A DNA stretch of 64,000 nucleotides, taken from Actinia tenebrosa (Eukaryota > Cnidaria > Anthozoa > Actiniaria > Actiniidae). The stretch's first letter is position 1. Each line of letters starts with the position of its first letter. The position numbers and the translations under genes were made by a program. This document shows, piece after piece, positions 52,285-63,880 of the stretch. The stretch is from NCBI RefSeq assembly GCF_009602425.1, contig NW_022261704.1:10861-74860 (forward strand), written 5' to 3'. A model generated the notes under the pieces. It had not been told where the DNA came from, ran no database searches, and saw only the letters and a program-made list of their open reading frames with translations.

Positions 52285-55200
52285 CTAATAAAAATAAGAA
52301 AGAAGCACAATGAAAGAAGACAACATTACAATTAAAGTTCTTAAGACACGGGCTAAGGGCAGCCTAAGTTTGCAAATACGATAGAAAACATAACATGTTT
52401 TCTAATGTTATAACATAACTTTTTTAACTAACAACATATCGTGCGCGCCATGTAAATTCTCGGTTGGAGTATTTTTAGAAACCGGATGTAGTTTAAATTT
52501 CGCCTTCCCCTACTCCAGTGGGTCATCAAATTGCGCGCGCGTTCTTTTTTAATTTTTAGTGATCAAAATAAATACCGGAAAGAGCGTGCAAACAATAATA
52601 TTTTTAATTATATATAGTGTCGTTTTGTTTTTTACTGAAAACCTCTATAAATGAAAGCAAACAGGCCATATTTAATCCAGTTACCCGCTCTAGTATATGG
52701 TAAGAAAAAAAAAAAAAAAAAAAAAAAAGAAAAGAGATTGCAAATGACAAGAGCAAAAAATTCTCCTGTTTTCAGATTGATAAATAATGAAATGAGTCTA
52801 TTATACAATCTTACCTGGTTTAACCCTAAGTTGTCGTAGCCTTGGCATTCCCACAAGAAACGCCTCTCGATTGCTGATGAAACCTTCCTCATAGTTAAAA
52901 GGCTGGTTGTTGTACCACTGTGTACCAAACAGTCCAGGAACAAGCACAACGCGGGTCCAATCCCAAAACTGTTTATGATGATAGACCTTTGAAAAAAATT
53001 CAAAATCGTTTATATAAACATATATATTTGTTTCATGGAGTTATGTCTTTTCTTGAATAACCGATTTCGAACTGCTTCTTTCAATTTTCTTTTTTTCTAT
53101 TGGAATTTTCCATTTTGCCCTTTTTTATTTCTTTGCATTCTTGGATATCCATTTATTGGATAATGTCGTTGAATTGTTTTGGTATAAGGTAATCATATGG
53201 TTTCGAGTGCAATTGGGAATAAAATTGAAAAATTCGAAGAAAGCTTTTAGAAAACCCACAACCTCGAATTTATTCTAAATTACATAAGAAAACCATATGA
53301 TTTAAAAAAATGAACATTAGAAAAAGGGAAATGGAATTTTTCCTGAAGACATAGCGAACATTTCGTGAAAAANTTTGAGCGCGCGCTCCATTACGTTATA
53401 ATGGCCTCACGTAAGTAGCTCGCAATCTTCGACCAAAAAACCCCAGGTGGTGTGCGACACGGGTTCGCAAAGCATGATGGGTGAAAACGTAAAATGTGCT
53501 CATTTGTTTCTGACCGTCGTAGTGTACAGAGCTCCAGCTGCTTCTTCCGAAACTGAAAATTTACGGTATTTCTGATGTTATTTTCAAAAGTTAAAGATCT
53601 TGCAAATAACCCACCCCTCCATCTCCCAGTAAAAAAGAAAAGAAAAAGCTTAGCAAAGTTCTCCATGTTCAATAAAATACGTAAACTCGTACAAAAGTTT
53701 GAAAAGTTGAAAATTCACAGCTTCAGCTTATAAATGTCTTTGGCTATTTTTGAAATTATTATTATGAAAAAGAAAACAGTTTTAGAGTCTTTTAGATTTA
53801 AAGCTAACTAAGATAATACTGGCGTTTTGTGATAGTTCAACCAAATAACAATTGAAGAAATAGTTGAATGTAGTTTGATAACATCTAAGTTAAGTTAAAT
53901 GTAGTTCCTGTACAGATTAGTTTCTCAAACCTTTTTGAAATTTTCAAACACTTTTTTTTACGAGTGCACTCTTCGAGTTGGTGCCCAAAGACAAATCCTA
54001 TCAATTGAGACTCCTCATGGTTACATCGAGACATCAGACTTTTGAAAATTATACCTTTTTTGCTGTATAAAAGGCATAAATTCTAGTACGTATAGCAAAA
54101 CATTACGACTAAAGTTTACTACTTTCTCGGCTTGCTTTTAGAAAAAGTNCGGTGTCAATCATTAGCTGTCACTTTTGACAGCTAGTTGTCCAATCAAACA
54201 GCTCGTCAAAGAGGTGAATCACGACTGCAAATGGGTTTCCACGTTTTTAAACATATAGTTTTGGAAACTAGTAAGCGGCAAAAAAGTGTGTTTTTTGCAA
54301 CGTTATAATAAAAAGAGTATTAATTTATCAAGTACATGATACTGCTGTGCATGTTTAAGGACTTCTTCTAGATTTTTGTTGGTTTCCAAGTCGTAATTTC
54401 GGGGNAAAAAATAGACGTTGTACGGTGATGTTGATGTGTGTGGCAGTACAAATACACTTGTATACGCTTCGAGTAAAACTAAAATATCAAAGAAACTAGA
54501 AGAGGTCGACGCGGGTCGACCGGAACTTTTCAATAGGTTATTCTTCACTACACTTATTCTTAGTCCATTCAAATCCTAAATTAAATGATTTCGACTACAA
54601 ACAGAAAGGAGTTTTAGGAACTTCCGGTAGAAGAGAAACTAAGTGAAAAGTAAACAATCACTTTATAAACTTCCCACTTTCAAGCGAAGAAACAAAANAT
54701 ATTTTGTTTACTATTACTTCAAACTTCAATTATCAGTAGGAGAAGGCCTATCCTTTCCATGTCCTTGCAACAAGCTCTTAATGTTTAGTTTCGAAGAAAT
54801 AGAGAGGCTTTTTTTTCAGCAATAGGAATTTGGAAAATGCTTCAACCTCTTTTTTTTTGCGCGACATTCGGGGGAAAAAAATCAGGGAATCTGATTGGAC
54901 GATGAATGTCACGTGCACCGTATCGTACACCACCTGAAAAAACCCAAAATTTTTTGACATATTCTTCATCATAATTGTACCTTCACTATCGAAAAATAAA
55001 AAGCTTAGATATTTACTAGTGTTAGGTGGCTCCACTGGGTTTTATTTGCGCGATAACATTCAACTTCAAATCGCAAATACTCGGACGCAAACAATCCAAT
55101 ATTAAAAATTTTCTTTTGAGGTTTCAAAAGGAAAGATGAAATTTTCGAATGAACATGCTTTTACTGAAATCGGAATTAATATAAGATTGCTGTTAAGCGT

Positions 55201-58200
55201 TGGTGCGTTTACTTCATTGCCTATTTTCTCCATTTCTTTACGTGAATGTGATAAAAGAGGACAATAGCTCGATGAAAAATCAAATAAACAAGGGCTAAAG
55301 AGAATCGCCGTCCTGTACAGTTCTCGATGCGGATTAAAGTTTGAAAGCTTTAAAATGATTCAATGAAAATGAAATTTTGACATCTTGTTGCCTATATATT
55401 GCAGCCAATATTGACTAAATTTTAAAAAACTTCATGGAGTAGATTTGAATTTAGGAGCATGTTAATTAACATAACACAATAGTCCAAAAATACGGCTCAT
55501 AGCCAAGTTAAGTCGACCTAATATTTTGAAATATCACATGGTACGATTTCTATACAATTTTTAACCATTATTCCAAAGTGATTTACCAACTTCTTTAGAT
55601 AAAATTAGGAACTCAAAACTGAGAAAATAAACTACTTTTCCACCAAGTTAAGTACTAACATGTTTTGTTTTTGCAATTTTTTTCAGTATACTTTAAAACT
55701 TCAATATGAAATTTCAGGAAAATGCTCATACAGATTTTCTTCAAATTTTCTGTACCTTGAGCAAATTACTTATCCTCCAATAGCTCAAAAGCAATTTAAA
55801 AACCTAGGTCAAAAAATGGAGAAAATAGGCAATGAAGTAAACGCACCAACGCTTAAAAGCAATCTTATATTAATTCCGATTTCAGTAAAAACATGCTCAT
55901 TCGAAAATTTTATCTTTCCTTTGAAACCTCTAAAGAAAATTTTTAGTATTGGATTGTTTGCGTCCGAGTATTTGCGATTTGAAGTTGCATGGTATCGCGC
56001 GGATAAAACCCAGTGGAGCCACCTTAATAGCAGCAGGATTAAGATTTGGAAAACTGAAATTTACACTGAATTTTCGTTTTTATACATTTGTGTTTCCTTG
56101 AAACATCATTACTACTGTTAGCAATCGGATATTTTTTTCAGGTAATTTCATTACTAAATTAATACAATTAGTTGCCGGCTTTTTAAGGGATTGCACAACC
56201 CAGGATTTCTGTTTTAGGAGGGGTTGCACCACCCAGTATTTCTGTTTTACGAACGGGCGTACCACCCAGTATTTCTTTTTTACGAGCGGGTGTACCACCC
56301 AGTATTTCTGTTTTACGAGCGGGTGTACCATCCAGTATTTCTGTTTTAGGAGGGGTTGCACCACCCAGTATTTCTGTTTTACGAACGGGCGTACCACCCA
56401 GTATTTCTGTTTTACGAGTGGGTGCACCACCCAGTATTTCTGTTTTACGAGCGGGTGTACCACCCAGTATTTCTGTTTTACGAGCGGGTGTACCACCCAG
56501 TATTTCTGTTTTACGAGCGGGTGCACAACCCAGGATTTCTGTTTTAGGAGGGTTGCACAACCCAGGATTTCTGTTTTAGGAGGGGTTGCACCACCCAGTA
56601 TTTCTGTTTTACGAGCGGGTGTACCACCCAGCATCTCTGTTTTAGGAGGGGTGCACCACCCAGTATTTCTATTTTAGGAGGGGTGCACCACCCAGTTTTT
56701 CTATTTTAGGAGGGTTGCACCACCCAGTATTTCTGTTTTAGGAGAGGGTGCACCACCCAGTATTTCTGTTTTAGGAGAGGGTGTACCACCCAGTATTTCT
56801 GTTTTAGGAGGGTTGCACCACCCAGGATTTCTGTTTTACGAACGGGTGTACCACCCAGTATTTCTGTTTTAGGAGGGTTGCACCACCCAGGATTTCTGTT
56901 TTAGGAGAGGGTGTACCACCCAGGATTTCTGTTTTAGGAGGGAGGTATTTCTGGTTTCTTTGGTTTGGATCTCATTTTGGGATAGCAGTGCCCTGAATTG
57001 AAAGCCCAGACGTTGTTCCATGGTTCAATAAAAAAATGAAAGTTGAAGTACTCTTACAAAGTACGTAATCAGCCGCTTCTTAAAAGTTTAAGTAATGGAA
57101 ATATAATTGAACACCGAAGACTTACCTCATCAAATCCATGAAACACGTCTTTTACAGATTTTGTGAACAGGAATCTTGATTGATCTCTATTTCCGTAACA
57201 TACAATCATGAAGAGGATAAATAGTACAATAAGGCGAAATAATTTACGTATAACTGTAAACATTTCTTCCGTTTGCTGATCATATAGTCTTGCCTTTTCT
57301 AACTCTTCGTCTTTAGGCTGCTCTATTGTATTAGGGTTCACTACTTTGGAGGCTTTTTTTCGATAGCGAATGTCATCTTCTTTTGGAGGCTTTGTCAAAA
57401 TAGCAGATAACGTAATTGCAATGCAGACTACTTTGATTGGACTAGTGATAAATATGTCTTGGATTGATGACACTACCACAGAAGTTAACCAGTTGTTGGA
57501 TGTCTCTTTTCCCCATTGCATGCTGTAAAATACTACAAAAGCAGCTGAGACCAATATGACACTACAACATAAAACCCAAGCTAGTGACACCATGAGCTTG
57601 CTTAAGTGGAAGCGCTTCTTTGTTTCTATTTCATCTTCATTGATCATGTTGCTGGCTTTTTTGAATAGCATCACGATTATTACATTTATCGGTATCGCTA
57701 TTAAAGCACTTTGTACTCCAATTTTTATGGCATAAAGGTTCATCTGTATTGGGCCAATATTGAAATTATCACCACCGGTTTTGGAACCCAATTGATAGAA
57801 CATAGCATTTGTTATCATAGTAGCAAATAGGATTGACATACAGCAAGCAAGGCGCTGAGACCTTGTAAAAGGGTTGTGAGGTGGACGTGTAAAAATCGAC
57901 ACCCACAGATGATCATTTGCAAACCCTCTCGCTGTACGCAATGCGAAAAAGTCTCGAAAACTGTTCCCATCGCTTTTATTGAAGGCCTTGGTTTCCGTGA
58001 CTATACGTCCATCTCTTTTGTTAACTGCGAGCCATCTGTTGATAAAAAAGTGCTCTTTTTTAGTAGTTTCATTGTCGGTAATCATGACTTGGTGTGCGTA
58101 CCAGCTCGGACTTGTCCCAGTATTATCATGCCAGATTTTTATTTTTATCAAGGTACCCAATGACTTATCCAGAAGCAGATTAAAGGTATTTATGCTCCCT

Positions 58201-61200
58201 CTCGCGAACAGTATTGCTTCATCATCGCTGCTGGTAGTGATGCAGATGGGTGCCGTACATCCATTTTCACCATAAATGACTATTCCAACATATGCTGTTG
58301 TGCCGCTTCCTCTCCAAATTCCTGTTTCAATCTGAATCTTGTAACTGTGCGGAGCTTCGTTTGCAATGCCTTGCATTTCAATTGTTCGGTTGACGTTCTG
58401 TTCAAGTACAAAAAAGAGTTTTTTGATTTCAAGTGTATGTTCTCAAAATGCACGGGGATTAAATTAAACAACTGATAATAAAACGCCTCATTGGCGTCGA
58501 ACAGGGAACGTTTCTAAGTGGTCTGGAGTTTTCCAGTCTTTTAGTAAAAATGCACGATTAAAAATGTAGGAATATTTTTTTCTGGTACGTGATGTGACCG
58601 ATTCTAGACAAGCTCGAACCCGTCTTGCAAAGGTTTTACTTGACTTGTATGTCATTTAGTTATCATCATGACAAGCGTAAAAATACCTTTCTTTCGTCAA
58701 TCTTGTCATGTCTTCTAGTGATAAGTAATCCAGTAAGAAATAGCACCAACAGCACGCAAACTGTTATTAATATAGCAATGTTTTCACTATCGTCAAGGGA
58801 TTGAAAAGCTTTGAAGACTCGGGAGAAGTCAATGGGATTGGGTGCCACGAAGAAGTNTCCTCCAAATGCCGTCAGATGATCGCAGAGGCAATGGACGCCA
58901 TTACTTGTGAAATTGGAGCCAAGCTATTATAAAATGATAACATTATTACATGGCATGTAAGAATGATTTTTCCGATGTATGCTTTAACTTTATTGGAAGA
59001 TGGACGTAAAGGACTACGGCAATCATTCAGGGGGCAAATTATAAGCTTATTACATTTATGACGTTGATTGATCTCATCGGCTAACCACAAGTGAATATAA
59101 CAAAAGAGGAATAAAGACGGCACATCGATCACGACCGCCTATACCCATGAACCCATGAAAAAAGACAAAAACAAGGAACTATATATATTTCCGTAAGTTT
59201 TATTTTGTCCCCCCCCCCCCCTTCCCCTACCCTGGCTAGATTGCCGCCGTATCGTCGAATTAGTCCATTCATTTCAAAGTCAACTTTGATCTGAAAGATT
59301 CAATACTTTTATAAGATTGCCCTCACTAATAAATTAATAAAAATGAATGTCCTTACTTTGCAGCCCTTTGTTGACCACTGCTGATTTTCAACATCCCAAA
59401 ACATACAAGTCCCAGACGTTATGCGTAGTGTGTAGTTTATGTCAGTCAGATTATCAAACTCTGGCTCAACGTCTTTTTTGTAAGTTGGTACTGGCCTGGG
59501 TGGTGGTGGTTTCTTGTACTCTGCACAGGACCGTTTTTGCCTTTTCCCACCCACAATACAGGGCTCTTGAATAGACCTTCCAACTCGAATCACAGGATGT
59601 TCCGTTACATCTGTTAGTATTGTTTGGTTTCTAGTTCTGTTGTAGAAGGAAGGAAGGTAGCGGATTCCAAGATAATGCAAACCTGTGTGCCCTGAATCTT
59701 TGGCCGAAAAAGAAAATGTATAGGGGTCCAAAGAGCAGTTGGTGTACTTCTTCAGATTTAAGTCGTAAGAACAGGAACTGTACTCTGGAATTTGCCTTTT
59801 AAAGTTATAATCTTTCGAGGTAGGTTTCTCGTTGTATCTGATATACAGATCAAACTGGACGCTTCTTGCAGGNTTAACATTCACATTGATGCTAACATAA
59901 GGTGACGTCATCTTTATTTGGTGATATGTTAGAAAGTCTTTGTCTTCTGTGCTTGGTTTAACGAAAAACACCTCACTTCCAAACTCATTCCCTGTTAGGT
60001 TCTGTAACTCGTCACCATACTTTGGAATAAAGAGTTCTACTGGGACGGTTAGATTTAAAATTTTAAATTCTTCTCGTGTCCTATTTTCCTTGATGTTGTT
60101 CGTCTTGTTCATTTGATCGTAGACAGTATTGTTACATTTTTTGTGATTTGGTTTGTATTTAGTAGGATCGACTTCACTGTTCAAACTACTGTTATTCATG
60201 TTACTATTGGGATGTTGCGCATGCGTAATGCTTATTATTTTACTTAAAGATAAGGTGACGTCAACAACTGCAGATTTAATGCTGTTACTTGAATAGTGCC
60301 ATGTAAGGGGATTTACTCTCCATAATATGATCTAAAAGAAGAAAAAACATACGTATGCATATATAAAAAAAAAACATGCATATATAATTTTTCGAAATTT
60401 CCTCTATGATTGTCACTGTCATCGTAAATTTGCGACTGCGACTGCGACTGCGACTGCGACTGCGACTGCGACTGCGACTGCGACTGTNNNNNNNNNNNNN
60501 NNNNNNNNNNNNNNNNNNNNNNNNNNNNNNNNNNNNNNNNNNNNNNNNNNNNNNNNNNNNNNNNNNNNNNNNNNNNNNNNNNNNNNNNNNNNNNNNNGAC
60601 TGCGACTGCGACTGCGACTGCGACTGCGTACTTATATGTAAAATGGGCTATCAACACTTTATTAGGATGCCTTTTTCCTTACCTTTAAATCAAGCAAGTC
60701 GTAATTCTTTATCGTATGGCCAGCAAACATCACCTTATGTGACGGAAGTCGTACAATAGAATTGTGAAAATGAATAGTTTGGCTACTGAATGTTATCCTG
60801 TCACCTTTTAGAATGAGCATGGCCATGTAAGGGGCATCTATTGTTGATTGTTCTCCTGGTCCCAACACATCCGACATATACTGGGCTACTTCCTTGGTTA
60901 TCTTCATTGCTTTTTTAATAATTTTTTCGGCCTGAATATATATAAAAAAATAAAAATAAAAAAACTTTATTTATTTAAAGTACTCTTTAATATCAAATAA
61001 ATTTAATATAAATAATACCCTTGCCTACCCATCCATCCATCCATCCACCCATCTATCCATCCATCCATAAAATCCATCCATCCATCCTTACTTTTATCTT
61101 TCTCTTTTTCTGGATTTTCTTGTATTTTTTCTCGTGCTGAACTATGTTGACTTGCTTCTTGGTTTTAGTCTCATTTGATGCTGATTTCATTATCGATCCA

Positions 61201-63608
61201 AGAGTGTTAAAAGTAACTTTGCTGATTCGTTTGTACGTCTTAATTGGCACTGATTCAACCTTTCCTGATACGAAATCCGTTGTGGTTTCCAGAATATCCA
61301 AGGCATTAATCTGAGATATGGAATGATATTAGGGTAAAAACCATGAAAAATACTATCAAATATGCGGTAACATAGATACTTCGTAAGTCGCGTAATGTCA
61401 ACCAACAATTTAACACGGTTTGCAAGTCGCAGTGCAAATAGGGTTACTAATCTGCAGAAACAATTCAACAATGTTACCCGGCATGTTTGTGCAAGATTAA
61501 AGTATTTTAACAAAAATTTNAAAAAAAAGTGTTAGTTAAATATGGCAAGGTAATTTCACGCGCTATCATTGGTCAATTTGTAGTCCATAACTTATGGCAT
61601 GGAAATGAAATAAGTCACTACTGAGGTACTTTATGATCTCTAGCTTAAAGCATTAACATGCTCGTTATGAAAAATTTCTTCTGGATGAAAATCGACGAAA
61701 ACCCTTAATGGATTATTAAAGATAACTTATTTTAGTCATATAAGGAACCTGAAAGTCACAAAATTTTAATGTAAAACTTATGATTAGTGACAGCTTTTTT
61801 CGATCTAGGCTATATGCAGTGATAGTTTGTGCGACTTGAACAAAAAAACTAGGTCAAACATGGTGGCTTGAATAGCTAATTCAGCCAAATGAAATAAAGA
61901 TAGTTTCATAAGAAGAATTTAACCATTACGAGTACGTGTTATTTTTAGCATTAGCTTACTACAACGTCAAGTTTGAACTGAATCTGAATCCAGATGAAGA
62001 AGCCAGTGGTTTCTTTTGTTGACGTTTTAAGCAGTTTTCTAGGCTCATCCGCTCTTGAAGTATTTCAATAAACCATAATATTTCATCCTCAATTGGATTG
62101 GAATGCACTTTTGGACAGGAGAGCTGGCAGTACGTTTTCACTGAGTAGAAAGTGTGTCTTCATGATCAAGTATTGTGCATATATGGCCGGCTTGCTTCAA
62201 GCAGTCAAAACATCTTCTTTTGACGCCTTTTTTGCTTTGCATTTACATGTTTTGCAAAAGAAAGCCTCACTTTTGTTAACTAGTATTTCAGAAAACTTTA
62301 AACTATAGCCAAATTCATCCAAAGTAAGCTAAAACTTCTCTTTCTGAGCGACTCAAACACTACATGACTTGTGGCACGTACAGGAAGCCCTTCCAATGCA
62401 GTTCTCGTTTGCCATGCGCTGTCAACTTTACTTTTTGTTGCTTCGCCTCTTTTTAATCTCAATGCCTTGCCATATAATAAATAACTTATTAACCTCATTT
62501 GCTCGGTCCGTACCGTAAGTTATGGATCCTCGCTTTTTCCACTTTTTTAAGGCAGTGGAAAAAACTCGGTCAATAACTTACGGTACGGACCTCGCACTCG
62601 GTTAATGAGAGCTATGCATTTTGATATGTATGAATGCTTATTTTTTCTAATTTTCAAGTGTTTCAATATATATGTTTTAAAAACTTCACCTGATTCTCCT
62701 GAAGATCGTAGCCATTTTCAGAAGCTGCATAGTTTTGTTCAGAGCATAATGCAATTACGTACAGAAGCTTGCTAACTTCATCAACACGATTGATCGAGAC
62801 ATTTTTATACTTCCTCAGCACATCTGTTTTCACCTGAAAAAGAGCAAAATCAACTACTTTTGAACCTACTTATGACCTTCGGTTTTTATTCAGAGTTTGA
62901 TTTACATCTTGCTTTGATGCTAATTAACATTAATGAACAAGGAAGGCGGACAGGTTTTTAAAGTGAGGGGGCTGCAACCCTCCCCTCCCTATCCCACACA
63001 CCCAAAAATTAGACAAAATCAAAAGTATGGTTCTCGCAAACAATTGTCCTCCCTTGCTTAAGATCAGATAACTTAAGATCTTCATCTGGGACTAGAACAA
63101 AATGTCACGCTAAACAGATGAGTTTTTAATGGTAGCTTCGACGGTAATAAATAATCTATTGTACTTGCCTTATAAGCCATAAGCGACACAGATATATTTT
63201 CAAACTTCTATAAAAAGGAATGGAATTTGAATTAAACAAGGATATTAATACATGTAAAAGCAATCGACAAAAGGTTGCCATTTCACAATATGGAATGTTC
63301 TCAAACTTTAAAAGATGCTGGTAATTTATCATTATGAGATACCTGTTTTATAGTAGCCAAATAAAAATGATAAGTAATGAAGAAATAGAGGGTCATGCCA
63401 TAAAGTAAATTAATAAAAGAATAAAAATCTGCGGATCAGGACTTACGCTAGACTCGTTTAGAGGATCTTTAAAGGCAGAAAGAGCAGCAATTGCAATGAT
63501 AGAAGCTTTGTTGACCTCCCCNTTTTTCACCAAATTCAAAAACATGGATGTAAAGTTACTTCCAGGTTTGAACATATCAAAAACAGCAGTAGGGTTCATT
63601 GGAGAGAC
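50171..63608 (-). CDS. Polycystin-1 family protein, C-terminal 1,860 residues (5' end outside window)
   Basis: Ten exons, all phase-consistent: 63608-63447, 63207-63169, 62833-62690, 61310-61092, 60931-60683, 60331-59357, 58923-58687, 58397-57126, 52986-52815, 52284-50171. Order: helical and beta parts of a GAIN domain, GPS motif, first membrane helix, PLAT domain, membrane helices 2-6, polycystin (TOP) domain, helices 7-11 with pore loop, cytoplasmic tail. This is the eleven-helix layout of PKD1, PKD1L1-3 and PKDREJ. These proteins pair with PKD2-type channels in cilia and sperm membranes. Which subfamily this is cannot be settled without the N-terminal ectodomain. Ns at 51452, 58858, 59873 and 63522 leave four residues unread. 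One intron uses a GC donor. Confidence 0.9.
52691..52731. repeat. Poly-A run in a polycystin-gene intron
   Basis: About 22 uninterrupted A on the plus strand plus flanking A-rich bases. It sits beside exon 52986-52815 and produces spurious lysine or phenylalanine frames. Confidence 0.7.
52815..52986 (-). CDS. Polycystin gene exon: start of the TOP (polycystin) domain
   Basis: 57 codons and one base: [50 protein letters not shown]. The FWDW...PGLF and [10 protein letters not shown] phrases are conserved in PKD1-type proteins. The acceptor follows TTTTTTTCAAAG; the donor is GTAAGA. It joins in phase to both neighbours across a 4.1-kb and a 0.5-kb intron. Confidence 0.88.
53190..53303. mobile_element. 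Small MITE-like foldback
   Basis: AATCATATGGTTT at the left is exactly inverted as AAACCATATGATT at the right, with partial pairing inside (TCGAG... and CTCGA). About 115 bp. Confidence 0.5.
55025..56023. mobile_element. 1-kb non-autonomous DNA transposon with about 210-bp inverted repeats, TTA target
   Basis: The ends GGTGGCTCCACTGGGTTTTA and its exact inverse bound the element. Arms (55025-55236 and 55810-56023) stay closely inverse throughout, for example GCGTTGGTGCGTTTACTTC and GAAGTAAACGCACCAACGC. TTA lies directly outside each end (55022-55024, 56024-56026), which fits the TWA target of PIF/Harbinger transposons. The centre has no long open frame. Confidence 0.75.
56185..56945. repeat. 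33-bp minisatellite, about 23 units, polycystin-gene intron
   Basis: Units read CCACCCAGTATTTCTGTTTT followed by a variable ACGAGCGGGTGTA or AGGAGGGGTTGCA. Because many units are 33 bp (11 codons), long frames such as [11 protein letters not shown] repeat open on the minus strand; these are by-products, as no splice sites or start support them. Confidence 0.9.
57126..58397 (-). CDS. Polycystin gene exon: PLAT domain and membrane helices 2-6
   Basis: 424 codons. After [10 protein letters not shown] comes the PLAT/LH2 domain: [55 protein letters not shown]. Helices follow near [72 protein letters not shown], and, after a charged linker, [17 protein letters not shown]. It ends in GFDE at donor GTAAGT. 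PLAT domains in this family sit on the cytoplasmic side after helix 1. Confidence 0.9.
58687..58923 (-). CDS. Polycystin gene exon: end of GPS motif and membrane helix 1
   Basis: 79 codons. [20 protein letters not shown] completes the GPS site begun in the previous exon; autoproteolysis in this family occurs at HL|T. The first helix is [20 protein letters not shown], followed by ITRRHDK. One N at 58858 falls just after the GPS. Confidence 0.88.
59357..60331 (-). CDS. Polycystin gene exon: GAIN beta part and start of GPS
   Basis: 325 codons from [17 protein letters not shown] to [16 protein letters not shown], the first half of a GPS motif (CxFWD...W...GC). N-glycosylation sequons are frequent (NNSS, NNT, NLT, NRT, NQT, NCS). 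Near the middle, GGKRQKRSC (RQKR encoded at 59531-59542) fits a furin-type site. One N at 59873. Confidence 0.85.
60435..60626. repeat. CGACTG hexanucleotide array with gap, polycystin-gene intron
   Basis: GCGACT repeats on both sides of the N run 60488-60597. Another gap that coincides with a short tandem array. Confidence 0.9.
60488..60597. other. Assembly gap (110 N)
   Basis: N run within the CGACTG array. Confidence 0.99.
60683..63608 (-). CDS. Polycystin gene exons upstream of the GPS exon: GAIN helical part
   Basis: Five exons (63608-63447, 63207-63169, 62833-62690, 61310-61092, 60931-60683). Contents: [19 protein letters not shown], a 13-codon micro-exon [70 protein letters not shown]. 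The helical, moderately conserved character and position fit the GAIN domain's first half, but sequence similarity is weak, so each exon rests mainly on splice sites and kept frame. The micro-exon is followed by a GC donor (GCAAGT). Confidence 0.7.
61027..61086. repeat. CCAT tetranucleotide array next to a splice donor
   Basis: CCATCCATCC repeats fill the first 60 bp of the intron, ending right at the minus-strand donor GTAAGG (61091-61086). Confidence 0.8.
61311..62689. other. 1.4-kb polycystin-gene intron, one small hairpin
   Basis: No exon or RNA gene recognised. A hairpin with GGTCCGTACCGTAAGTTAT and its exact inverse spans about 62514-62592. Short Cys-containing frames near 62200-62500 show no family match I can name. 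Confidence 0.4.
62514..62592. mobile_element. Miniature foldback with 19-bp perfect arms
   Basis: GGTCCGTACCGTAAGTTAT at 62514-62532 is exactly inverted at about 62574-62592, with further pairing inside (TTTTTCCAC / GTGGAAAAA). It is a complete 79-bp hairpin. Confidence 0.6.
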
Positions 63609-63801
63609 CTGTAAAAAATTAAGAGATACTCATAAAAAATAGGCCCAACACATTGTCAGATTTTGCTCCGCTTTTATGAGTTAAAAGAAGCTATATTGTC
63701 TGTGGGATCAGCTTTAATATAAACTCTTTTGGAAGCACAATTCTAGAATGTATATGTTAAGTGTATGCTACATCGAGTGTATAAGCAGTTAAAAAAATCT
63801 G

Positions 63802-63880
63802 CCTCAGTTGGGTTCTCGCGGGACTCGAACCACTGACCTCTCGTTTGCTAGACAAGATCTCAACCGCTCGGCCACTGAGG
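63802..63880 (-). tRNA. tRNA-like gene, possible anticodon AGC, T arm irregular
   Basis: The acceptor CCTCAGT pairs with ACTGAGG. The A box TGGCCGAGCGG and B box GGTTCGAGTCC are intact. The anticodon stem CTTGT/ACGAG encloses CTAGCAA, giving anticodon AGC. The T stem pairs poorly and about nine extra bases (GAGAACCCA) lie before the acceptor strand, so this may be a pseudogene or a SINE head. It sits in an intron of the polycystin gene, same strand. Confidence 0.45.

Larger units (their letters stand above)
52987..57125. other. 4.1-kb polycystin-gene intron rich in repeats
   Basis: It contains a small MITE (53190-53303), a 1-kb element with long inverted repeats (55025-56023) and a 33-bp minisatellite (56185-56945). 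No coding exon recognised on either strand. Confidence 0.55.

Noticed and set aside
56080-56634. Long frames of KTEILGG / [11 protein letters not shown] repeats as a repeat protein gene
   Set aside because: They are a by-product of the 33-bp minisatellite, lie in a polycystin intron, open in several frames, and have no splice or promoter support.
56185-56945. CRISPR-like array (about 33-bp repeats)
   Set aside because: Repeats are contiguous with no unique spacers, and the host is an animal.
62145-62500. Cys-containing short frames as a possible zinc-finger or transposase relic
   Set aside because: Fragments on the minus strand (such as FCKTCKCK) are too short and broken to assign, with no matching ends.
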